The notes below the pieces were generated by a model. The model saw only the letters and a list, made by a program, of their open reading frames with translations. It searched no databases and had not been told where the DNA came from. Positions 1 to 5,581 of a stretch of DNA of 7,168 bases are shown piece after piece. The translations under genes and the position numbers were made by a program. Numbering within the stretch: the stretch's first letter is position 1; every line of letters starts with the position of its first letter. The stretch is from Deinococcus sp. (GTDB taxonomy: Bacteria > Deinococcota > Deinococci > Deinococcales > Deinococcaceae): contig JANXWI010000018.1 in the NCBI GenBank assembly GCA_025351205.1, positions 1-7,168 of the forward strand, given 5' to 3'.

Positions 1-132
1 CAGGCTGGCAGTTCTCAGGCTGAACCTGTGGAACCTGATCTGGCCAAGCCTGATGTCCATTCGGAGGCGACCCCGCCCGAATCTGCACCATCTGAAACGG
101 GACGCAGGAAGTGGCAGCCCAAGAAGTCCTGA
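1..132 (+). CDS. 3' end of an unidentified gene
   Basis: Frame 1 is open from the window edge to a TGA at 130-132 and encodes 43 residues of a C-terminus. The visible part is rich in Pro, Glu, Ser and Ala (for example AEPVEPDLAKPD) and ends in a short basic tail, GRRKWQPKKS. This is the look of a disordered, charged tail and gives no family assignment. The stop codon lies seven bases before a strong terminator hairpin, which supports this frame over the second open frame, since that frame runs through the hairpin. The domain carrying the function lies to the left of the window. Confidence 0.6.
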   Translation, partial: QAGSSQAEPVEPDLAKPDVHSEATPPESAPSETGRRKWQPKKS

Positions 133-138
133 ACTTAG

Positions 139-180
139 AAATAAGGACGGGCCGCGATTGATAGCGGCCCGTCCTTATTT
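139..180. terminator. Bidirectional intrinsic terminator
   Basis: A perfect 17-bp inverted repeat (arms 139-155 and 164-180, 8-base loop GATTGATA) has a GC-rich core (GGACGGGCCGC) and ends in AAATAA / TTATTT. Read on either strand, the stem closes with a short U-rich tract. It lies between the plus-strand gene ending at 132 and the minus-strand gene ending at 267, so it can stop both convergent transcripts. Confidence is high from structure and position. Confidence 0.9.
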
Positions 181-266
181 CCATCTCCCCAAACCGCTAT
201 GCGCACGCCATTGGTGCCCATGTTGACTTACATTAATTTTAATAGCAGTTGGATTGACGTGACTGT

Positions 267-1043
267 TTAGAATAGAAAGTATCTACCCCTTTTCGTTTTA
301 GTGTCGAAAATAAATCTGAGGCGGCAGTTTGGAGTATATTTCAGACCTTCATTTCGACTGAGATAAGGAAGCGCCATAATAATTGTGCGACCACGTATAA
401 TATCTCCGGTAGGCCTGAGATAAGACCTAAGAAGTCTACCCCCTCTGCCATCGCTACATCTAGCTGCCTCATCAATGTAATGCTGTTCAGGCTTACCAAA
501 CTTGTATGTAGTGACGGTATTTCTTGCAGTATCTAAAATTATAAGCCACGGATACTGAAATGGATATGTCTCAGGTGAATCACCGCGCCAATATCCAGTT
601 GAGAGATAGAAGATGTCGCCATACTTAAGTATAAAGTCGCCATAGTCACTGAAAATCCGTTTATTTTTGAAATCAATGATTTTGTAGAAAGAACCAAATA
701 AATCTCCGCACGACTCGTAAAATAATATATCGGCTTTCGAAAGAGGATAAGCTCGACAATTAAACTGGCCGCCTGTTTCATAATATGATTTTTCTACTTT
801 GATGATTTGCTGATTACCGTTCCGATACTCAGTATAATATGGCGTTTTATTGAATATTATTGCACCCCGAGATAACTCGCTTCCAAATTGGTTGTACAAC
901 CAAGAGATCGGCTTGGTATCTACGATTTCTGGACTTAGGTAGCTTTCTATAGGGGGTAGAGTTTCTTTAGTGTTCCCTGCTCCTCCAGTTTCGTAGATTC
1001 CAGCCACTACCAATGCCAATCCTAACCGTACCCATTTTGTCAC
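267..1043 (-). CDS. Putative secreted protein of unknown function (AT-rich)
   Basis: I do not recognise this family. I chose the GTG at 1043 (258 residues) because AGAGGTG precedes it at good spacing and because MTKWVR followed by LGLALVVAGI makes a plausible signal peptide, with possible cleavage near residue 22. The in-frame ATG at 1067 would add eight residues, but its GGAG is only one base away. The mature part is rich in Tyr, Phe and Ile and has four cysteines (about residues 96, 112, 196 and 240), enough for two disulfides outside the cytoplasm. No lipobox cysteine and no further membrane segment are seen. Base composition is about 40-45% GC by hand count of several lines (about 30% at 661-720), far below gnd next door, which suggests horizontal acquisition. 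It follows gnd by 35 bp on the same strand and could be read from the gnd transcript. Confidence 0.75.
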   Translation of the reverse strand: MTKWVRLGLALVVAGIYETGGAGNTKETLPPIESYLSPEIVDTKPISWLYNQFGSELSRGAIIFNKTPYYTEYRNGNQQIIKVEKSYYETGGQFNCRAYPLSKADILFYESCGDLFGSFYKIIDFKNKRIFSDYGDFILKYGDIFYLSTGYWRGDSPETYPFQYPWLIILDTARNTVTTYKFGKPEQHYIDEAARCSDGRGGRLLRSYLRPTGDIIRGRTIIMALPYLSRNEGLKYTPNCRLRFIFDTKTKRGRYFLF

Positions 1044-1078
1044 GCCTTCACCTCTTGCAAAACACATTCTCCTCAGCT

Positions 1079-2599
1079 TTAAACGTTGTAAGTGCTGCTG
1101 GCTGTGGTGCCGCCGCGTCCGGTCCAGTTGGTGTGGAAGAACTCGCCTCGCGGTTTGTCAATTCGCTCGTAGGTGTGCGCCCCGAAGTAGTCGCGCTGCG
1201 CCTGCAAGATGTTGGCGGGCAGCCGCTCGCTGCGGTAGCCGTCGTAGTAGGCCAGCGCCGAGCTGAAGGCGGGCACCCAGACGCCGCCCAGCACCGCCGC
1301 CGAGATGACCTGACGCCACGCGCCCTGATGGCTCGCCATGATCTCAGCGAAGTGCGGGGCCAGCAGCAGGTTGCCCAGCTGCGGCTGTGCGTCGTAGGCG
1401 GCCTTGATGTCGTCGAGAAACGCTGCCCGGATGATGCAGCCGCCGCGCCACATCATGGCGATACTCCCGAAATCCAATTCCCAGCCGTTTTCCGCCGCCG
1501 CCAGCTTCATCAGCTGGAAGCCCTGGGCGTAGGCGGCGATCTTGGAGGCGAACAGCGCCCGGCGCACCTGCTCCACGAACTCGGCCTGGGCCTCGGCGCC
1601 GTCCGGTGCGGGCTGCTGCTCCGGCCCCTTCAGCACCCGGCTGGCCGCCACCCGCTCGTCTTTCAGGGCGCTGATGGCGCGGGCGTACACCGCCTCGGTG
1701 ATGGTCATGGCCGGGCTTCCCACGTCGAGCGCGGTGGTGCTGGTCCACTTGCCGGTGCCCTTCTGGCCTGCGGTGTCCAGAATCAGGTCCACCAGCGGCT
1801 GCCCGGTTTCGTCGTCCACCTTGCTCAGAATGTCGGCTGTAATTTCGATCAGGTAGCTGTCGAGTTCGCCCCGGTTCCATTCCTCGAAAATCCTGCCGAT
1901 GGCGGCGCTCTCCAGGCCCAACTCGCCCCGGAGCAGGCTGTAGGCTTCCGCGATCATCTGCATGTCGGCGTACTCAATGCCGTTGTGCACCATCTTCACG
2001 AAGTGTCCGGCGCCGCCTTCACCCACCCAGTCGCAGCAGGGCGTGCCGTCCGCCACCTTGGCCGCGATGCCCTGAAAGATCGGCTTCACCGCCTCCCAGG
2101 CCTCGGGGCTGCCGCCGGGCATGATGCTGGGGCCGGTCAGGGCACCCTCCTCGCCCCCCGAGACGCCCGTGCCGATGAAGTACAGGCCCTGTTCGCGCAG
2201 GGCCGCCTCTCGCCGCACGGTGTCGGGGTAGTGGGTGTTGCCGCCGTCGATGATGATGTCGCCCGGCTCCAGCAGCGGAATCAGCGCCTCGATAAAGCTG
2301 TCCACGGCTGGCCCGGCCTTGACCATCAGCATCACCTTGCGCGGCTTCTTGAGCTGCGACACCAGCTGCGGCAGGTCGTAGGCCCCCACGACGCCCCCGC
2401 CGAGCAGCCCCTGCCCCCTGGCGCGGCCCTCCACGAAATCGGTCACCTTGCTCACGGTGCGGTTGAAGGCCGAGACCCTGAAGCCCTTGCTCGCCATGTT
2501 CAGAATCAGGTTCTCGCCCATGACCGCCAGGCCCACCACGCCGATGTCGGATTGTCCTGCCTGCCGCGCCGCCTGCCCATCTTCCAGAGTTTGCGTCAT
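1079..2599 (-). CDS. gnd: 6-phosphogluconate dehydrogenase (decarboxylating)
   Basis: Oxidises and decarboxylates 6-phosphogluconate to ribulose 5-phosphate, producing NADPH in the oxidative pentose phosphate pathway (cytoplasm). The 506 residues show the N-terminal Rossmann motif GVVGLAVMG (20-28) and NRT at 46-48, the NADP-binding pattern of this family. SGGEEGALTGPSIMPGG (about 147-163) and HFVKMVHNGIEY (199-210) follow; K202 and E209 correspond to the catalytic Lys and Glu. The family signature LDTAGQKGTGKW lies at 274-285. The C-terminus HTNWTGRGGTTASSTYNV is the long tail known from animal and yeast enzymes, which reaches into the partner subunit of the dimer. About 17 extra residues precede the Rossmann fold. 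The ATG at 2599 has no convincing Shine-Dalgarno but has a TAAAGT hexamer six bases upstream, fitting a leaderless mRNA. It is divergent from the marR gene. Confidence 0.98.
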   Translation of the reverse strand: MTQTLEDGQAARQAGQSDIGVVGLAVMGENLILNMASKGFRVSAFNRTVSKVTDFVEGRARGQGLLGGGVVGAYDLPQLVSQLKKPRKVMLMVKAGPAVDSFIEALIPLLEPGDIIIDGGNTHYPDTVRREAALREQGLYFIGTGVSGGEEGALTGPSIMPGGSPEAWEAVKPIFQGIAAKVADGTPCCDWVGEGGAGHFVKMVHNGIEYADMQMIAEAYSLLRGELGLESAAIGRIFEEWNRGELDSYLIEITADILSKVDDETGQPLVDLILDTAGQKGTGKWTSTTALDVGSPAMTITEAVYARAISALKDERVAASRVLKGPEQQPAPDGAEAQAEFVEQVRRALFASKIAAYAQGFQLMKLAAAENGWELDFGSIAMMWRGGCIIRAAFLDDIKAAYDAQPQLGNLLLAPHFAEIMASHQGAWRQVISAAVLGGVWVPAFSSALAYYDGYRSERLPANILQAQRDYFGAHTYERIDKPRGEFFHTNWTGRGGTTASSTYNV

Positions 2600-2605
2600 T
2601 CCTAC

Positions 2606-2611
2606 ACTTTA
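2606..2611 (-). promoter_or_regulatory. Candidate -10 box of gnd (leaderless)
   Basis: On the minus strand the hexamer TAAAGT (TAnnnT type) ends six bases before the gnd ATG, so transcription would begin at or next to the start codon. No good -35 hexamer is seen at the usual distance; that place is occupied by a GC-rich palindrome. The call is inferred from the known Deinococcus leaderless pattern. Confidence 0.4.
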
Positions 2612-2618
2612 CAGGCAT

Positions 2619-2637
2619 CGGCCCCGATGAGGGGCCG
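2619..2637. repeat. GC-rich palindrome upstream of gnd
   Basis: CGGCCCC and GGGGCCG form a perfect 7-bp inverted repeat around the loop GATGA. It starts 8 bp upstream of the candidate gnd -10 box and covers the spacer and -35 zone. It may be an operator for a dimeric regulator. If transcription starts further upstream, it would instead be an RNA hairpin about 20 bases before the gnd start. No T-tract follows, so a terminator is unlikely. Confidence 0.5.
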
Positions 2638-2694
2638 GGGGTCAAGACAGGCCGCGCCCGACGACTGCTCGGCTCAAGGGTCACACGTCACGGC

Positions 2695-2713
2695 CACTGC
2701 ACTTCATTCAGTG
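2695..2713. repeat. Short inverted repeat in the gnd-marR intergenic region
   Basis: CACTG and CAGTG form 5-bp arms around nine bases (2700-2708). A 19-bp dyad of this size fits a MarR or TetR type operator, and it lies just upstream of the tandem repeats. Five-base arms can arise by chance, so this is only a candidate. Confidence 0.25.
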
Positions 2714-2722
2714 TTGCTCAAT

Positions 2723-2770
2723 TTAACTTGTTTTCTGCTTAACTTACCTTCTGCTTAACTTGTCTTCTGG
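2723..2770. repeat. Three tandem 16-bp repeats before marR
   Basis: Three head-to-tail units without spacers: TTAACTTGTTTTCTGC (2723-2738), TTAACTTACCTTCTGC (2739-2754) and TTAACTTGTCTTCTGG (2755-2770). The shared pattern is TTAACTT, three variable bases (the third C or T), then TTCTG. The first unit sits in an imperfect dyad, CAATTTAACTTG (2719-2730, five of six pairs). The third overlaps the likely -35 of marR. Iterated sites over a promoter suggest regulator binding, most simply autoregulation by the MarR protein; this is inference. Confidence 0.85.
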
Positions 2771-2787
2771 GCGTAACCACGTAAGAT
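2760..2787 (+). promoter_or_regulatory. Candidate marR promoter
   Basis: TTGTCT (2760-2765, four of six matches to TTGACA) and TAAGAT (2782-2787, five of six to TATAAT) are separated by 16 bases. The start of transcription would fall near 2794, so the marR mRNA would have almost no leader; correspondingly no proper Shine-Dalgarno precedes the ATG at 2797. The -35 box lies inside the third tandem repeat. Confidence 0.5.
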
Positions 2788-2796
2788 GAATCAGGT

Positions 2797-3255
2797 ATGT
2801 CGACACGGTACAGCGGCTCTGCCGAGGAAAGGGCGGCGCTGGACGCCTACATCAAGGTCTGGCGGGCGGCCCACGCGATGGAGGTGCGGGCCAACCGCCA
2901 CCTCGCGGCGCACAACCTGACCATCAGTCAGTTTGGGGTGCTGGAAGCCCTGCACCACCTGGGGCCGCTCAGCCAGCGCCAGCTCGCCGACAAGATCCTG
3001 CGTTCCAGCGGTAACCTGACCATGGTGATCGACAACCTGGAGCGCGACGGTCTGGTGGGGCGTGAGCGCGACCTGAAAGACCGCCGCGTGATGACCGTTT
3101 CGCTGACCGAGAGGGGCCATGAACTGATCGAGCTGCTGATGCCCAAGCACGTTCTGAACGTGCTGGGCGTGTTCGCCGCCCTGAGTCCGGGGGAGCTGAA
3201 AGACCTGGCCTCGCTGAGCAAGAAACTGGGCCTGTCTCTTCAGGCCGAAGGTTAA
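2797..3255 (+). CDS. MarR-family transcriptional regulator (MhqR-like)
   Basis: A 152-residue winged-helix regulator, the usual MarR length. The N-terminal dimerisation helices (about 8-40) are followed by TISQFGVLEALHHLGPLSQ (about 42-60), the recognition-helix region with SSGNLTMVIDNLERDGLV (about 70-87), and the wing with DLKDRR (92-97) ending in SLTERG. The pattern KIL-SSGN-T-V-D-LE--GLV plus the DRR wing resembles, from memory, the MhqR group (Bacillus and Staphylococcus quinone-responsive repressors). The protein has no cysteine, so thiol-oxidation sensing of the OhrR or YodB type is excluded; ligand binding is more likely. It lies 66 bp upstream of the dioxygenase-hydrolase fusion and is divergent from gnd. 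Inferred role: repressor of the fusion gene and of itself. MarR membership is certain; the MhqR subgroup is likely. Confidence 0.93.
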   Translation: MSTRYSGSAEERAALDAYIKVWRAAHAMEVRANRHLAAHNLTISQFGVLEALHHLGPLSQRQLADKILRSSGNLTMVIDNLERDGLVGRERDLKDRRVMTVSLTERGHELIELLMPKHVLNVLGVFAALSPGELKDLASLSKKLGLSLQAEG

Positions 3256-3289
3256 GAAACAGGCGTCCGCAAGGTGGGACGGATTGCAA

Positions 3290-3309
3290 TATAGTTTAAC
3301 ATCAAGGGG
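3290..3309 (+). promoter_or_regulatory. Candidate promoter and RBS of the fusion gene
   Basis: TATAGT (3290-3295) could be a -10 box, giving a start near 3302 and a leader of about 20 bases. AAGGGG (3304-3309) is a Shine-Dalgarno-like run, 12 bases from the ATG at 3322, which is long. No clear -35 is seen. The overlapping TTTAAC (3295-3300) also occurs at 2722-2727 in the first of the tandem repeats before marR, which would fit a shared operator half-site. The evidence is weak. Confidence 0.3.
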
Positions 3310-3321
3310 TTTACTGAACGC

Positions 3322-4962
3322 ATGAAGAATCCTGTTCAGGGCCTGCACCACGTCACGGTGATGGCCGCCGACGCCCAGCGCAACGTCGACTTCTACAGCG
3401 TCCTGCTGGGGCAGCGGATGGTCAAGGTGACGGTCAACTTCGACGACCCCGGCACCTATCACCTGTATTACGGCGACCTGGTGGGCAGCCCCGGCACCAT
3501 CATGACGCACTTTCCCTGGCAGGGTGCCGTGCGCGGCGTGCGCGGCAACGGCGAGGCGGTGGCGACGGCCTACAGCGTGAACACGGCCAGCCTGGAGTTC
3601 TGGCGAGGGCACCTGGCGGCGCAGGGATTTGCCGTCTCCGAGAGCGTGCGCTTCGGGCAGACGGTCCTGGGCCTGGAAGACCCCGACGGCACCTGGATCG
3701 AGCTGCTGGCCGACGACGGTCTGGAGGTGCCCCGCCCCTGGACAGAGGCGCCCGTGCCCGCCGAGCACGCGCTGCACGGCTTTCACAGCGTGACGCTGTG
3801 GGTGGACGATCACCAGCCCATTCACGACCTGCTGGTGGGGCAACTGGGCTTCAAGGCGATTGGCAGCGAGCCGGATGCACAGACGAGCGGCGTGGGTGGG
3901 GTGCGTTACCGCTATCAGGGGGCCGGGGCGGGCGTGGGCCTGTGCTTGGACGCCGTGGAGCGCCGGGGCCAGCCCAGAGGCACCTTCGGGGCGGGCAGCA
4001 TTCACCACGTCGCGCTGCGGACCATCGACGACACCGAGCAGGCCGAGTACCTCACGCAGCTGCGGGCGGCGGGTTACAGCGCCACCCCGGTGCAGGACCG
4101 GCAGTATTTTCACAGCATCTACTTCCGGGAGCAAGGGGGGGTGCTGTTCGAGATCGCCACCGACGCCCCCGGCTTCGACGACGACGAGAGCGTGGAGCGC
4201 CTGGGCAGCACCCTCAAGCTGCCGAACTGGTTCGAGGCCAAGCGGGACGAGATCGAACGGCGCGTGCCGCGAATCGTGAACCGCGAGTACGGTAGCGAGA
4301 TCGGCGGGGGCACCTCCGGCGGGGCGGCAGTGTCTGCCGTGCAGGGCGACCCCGATACCCTGCGTGCGGGCCGCCCGCTGACCCAGGCCCGCGTCGCCAT
4401 GATCCTGGTGCATGGGCGCGGCGGCACGGCCACCGACATCCTGAGTCTGGGGGAGCAGTGGAACCAGTCGGTGTACGCGTACCTGGCCCCGCAAGCGCCG
4501 GGCAACACCTGGTATCCGCAGAGTTTCCTGGTCCCGGTGGAGCAGAATCAGCCGCAGCTGGACGCCGCCCTGGCCCGCATCGCCGCCCTGATGGCCGAGC
4601 TGGCGGCGGCAGGCATCCCGCCCGAGCGGGTCATGCTGGGCGGCTTCTCGCAGGGGGCCTGTCTGGTGAGCGAGTACGTGGCCCGCCACCCCAGGCGTTA
4701 CGGCGGCGTGTTCGTGTTCAGCGGCGGGCTGATCACGCTTGAGCACGCGGGCGACCTTGAGGGCACGCCGATGTTCATGGGCAACAGCGACGTTGATCCG
4801 CACATTCCGCACGCCCGCTTCGAGGAGAGCGCCGCCGTGTTTGCCGCGCTGAACGCTCAGGTGGACGCCCGCGTGTATCCGGGGATGCCGCACAGCGTGG
4901 TGCAGGACGAACTGGATGCGGTGGGGCGCATGATGCAGGCGCTGTCGCTGGCGAGTGTTTAG
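3322..4962 (+). CDS. Fused ring-cleaving dioxygenase (VOC) and alpha/beta hydrolase, MhqE-MhqD-like
   Basis: A 546-residue two-domain enzyme. Residues 1 to about 310 are a double VOC/glyoxalase module of the MhqA/MhqE/MhqO ring-cleaving dioxygenase type: GLHHVTVMAADAQRNVDFY (7-25), HGFHSVTLWVDD (152-163), SIHHVALRT (226-234) and VLFEIATD (274-281). His9/His10, His228/His229 and Glu277 are candidate metal ligands. A Gly/Ser/Ala-rich linker (about 325-345) leads to a phospholipase/carboxylesterase hydrolase (about 355-546): ILVHGRGG (361-368), nucleophile elbow GGFSQGAC (440-447, Ser443), Asp492 in SDVDPHIP and His524 in GMPHSV, a complete triad. The lengths match separate MhqE-like (about 310) and MhqD-like (about 200) proteins. 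Known relatives act on hydroquinones, catechols and quinones; the exact substrate here is inferred. No frameshift or extra start is seen between the domains, so it is one continuous gene. It is probably controlled by the adjacent MarR protein. Confidence 0.93.
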   Translation: MKNPVQGLHHVTVMAADAQRNVDFYSVLLGQRMVKVTVNFDDPGTYHLYYGDLVGSPGTIMTHFPWQGAVRGVRGNGEAVATAYSVNTASLEFWRGHLAAQGFAVSESVRFGQTVLGLEDPDGTWIELLADDGLEVPRPWTEAPVPAEHALHGFHSVTLWVDDHQPIHDLLVGQLGFKAIGSEPDAQTSGVGGVRYRYQGAGAGVGLCLDAVERRGQPRGTFGAGSIHHVALRTIDDTEQAEYLTQLRAAGYSATPVQDRQYFHSIYFREQGGVLFEIATDAPGFDDDESVERLGSTLKLPNWFEAKRDEIERRVPRIVNREYGSEIGGGTSGGAAVSAVQGDPDTLRAGRPLTQARVAMILVHGRGGTATDILSLGEQWNQSVYAYLAPQAPGNTWYPQSFLVPVEQNQPQLDAALARIAALMAELAAAGIPPERVMLGGFSQGACLVSEYVARHPRRYGGVFVFSGGLITLEHAGDLEGTPMFMGNSDVDPHIPHARFEESAAVFAALNAQVDARVYPGMPHSVVQDELDAVGRMMQALSLASV

Positions 4963-5057
4963 GCTGGAGGGTTCTGTTGTGCTTTGGCTTTATGCTTTCC
5001 CCCACCCCCGCCGGGGCGGCTGGCAGGTCGGTCGGGGCGGCCCGCCCTCTTACTAGA

Positions 5058-5080
5058 CTGATCAACGCGTCCTTGGTCAG
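5058..5080. repeat. Imperfect inverted repeat CTGATCAA / TTGGTCAG
   Basis: Two 8-bp arms (5058-5065 and 5073-5080, seven of eight pairs) flank CGCGTCC. The arrangement resembles a dimeric regulator site, but no gene start lies within about 250 bp, so its role is unknown. It could equally be a remnant of a lost promoter or part of a dispersed repeat. Confidence 0.4.
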
Positions 5081-5361
5081 AGCGGTAGGGGAGCTTAGAA
5101 GAACGTCAAGCGCTGCGCTATCTGGAAGGCACGTTGGCGCATCCAGCGGGGTATTGACCCTGGTTTTATTGATTTGGAAGGCGGAAATCCGCTTATCTAC
5201 GCTGGAAGGCTTGAACGTTCGCCTCAGCCACGGAATTGCCTGGGCGCGGCTTTGATTCGCCGAAGGCTGTGTGGAAGCTGTTGTTTGAAGTTGCCAATTC
5301 ATTCTGACGACCAGTTGTTAACCCAGAGCTTTGGCGTGATGAATGCCCTCCCACTTGGCCT

Positions 5362-5411
5362 TCAGCCCCTCCCCCTTGAGGGGGGAGGTTGGGAGGGGGT
5401 GAGCAGGCTGA
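5362..5411. repeat. REP-like palindromic element
   Basis: Core hairpin: CCTCCCCC (5368-5375) pairs with GGGGGAGG (5381-5388) around TTGAG. It is followed by TTGGGAGGGGGTGAGCA, and outer arms TCAGCC (5362-5367) and GGCTGA (5406-5411) close the structure. This C-run/TTGAG/G-run pattern is a commonly dispersed intergenic palindrome in high-GC genomes (from memory). Located between two convergent genes, it may also attenuate transcription from either side. Confidence 0.7.
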
Positions 5412-5479
5412 GCGTCCTGAACGATGTTTTTCCGATTCCTGCTCAACAGGTTCAAAAAACCGTCGGCACCATCGGTCAT

Positions 5480-5508
5480 ACGGATTCCGGCCAATCCGTT
5501 GTATTTTT
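5480..5508 (+). terminator. Possible intrinsic terminator
   Basis: ACGGATT (5480-5486) and AATCCGT (5493-5499) form a perfect 7-bp stem with loop CCGGCC; TGTATTTTT follows on the plus strand. It could end transcripts coming from the fusion gene, though about 520 bp downstream of its stop. On the minus strand no T-run follows, so it is less convincing for cobT. The stem is moderate and the T-run is interrupted. Confidence 0.35.
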
Positions 5509-5581
5509 GAAACCCACCAAAACCCTGACGCCTCGCTGATTCTGTACGAGGGGGCAACCGAATAAAGCTGGTTTCTCTCCT

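Larger units (their letters stand above)
4963..5581. other. Non-coding stretch between convergent genes
   Basis: This 619-bp stretch separates the plus-strand fusion gene from the minus-strand cobT. No open frame in it has a credible start, RBS and recognisable protein. It contains a GC-rich run with CGGGGCGGC twice (near 5012-5043), an inverted repeat at 5058-5080, the word TGGAAGGC three times (5123, 5175, 5203), a small palindrome GCGGA-AA-TCCGC (5181-5192), a REP-like element (5362-5411) and a hairpin with a T-run (5480-5508). It has the look of accumulated repeats or decayed sequence. I cannot identify a parent element. Confidence 0.6.

Noticed and set aside
1013..2758. Long open frame (581 codons) on the plus strand opposite gnd
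   Set aside because: It mirrors gnd in a GC-rich antisense frame, has a His/Arg/Ala/Gly-rich composition without domains, and runs through the gnd promoter and tandem repeats.
2723..2770. Minimal CRISPR array
   Set aside because: Units of 16 bp follow each other without spacers and no cas genes are present; this is a tandem repeat in a promoter region.
3264..3281. Hairpin CGTCC / GGACG after marR as a terminator
   Set aside because: Only five pairs, an 8-base loop and no T-run; it is more likely chance, or at most part of the fusion-gene promoter region.
2791..4893. 700-codon open frame on the minus strand opposite marR and the fusion gene
   Set aside because: It spans two well-supported genes and their promoter region and encodes a His/Gln/Arg-rich sequence with no recognisable family; a typical antisense shadow in high-GC DNA.
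4977..5255. Small plus-strand open frame of 92 codons downstream of the fusion gene
   Set aside because: No convincing start signal or family; it runs across the inverted repeat at 5058-5080 and has no supporting context. A decayed gene cannot be excluded, but there is no positive evidence.
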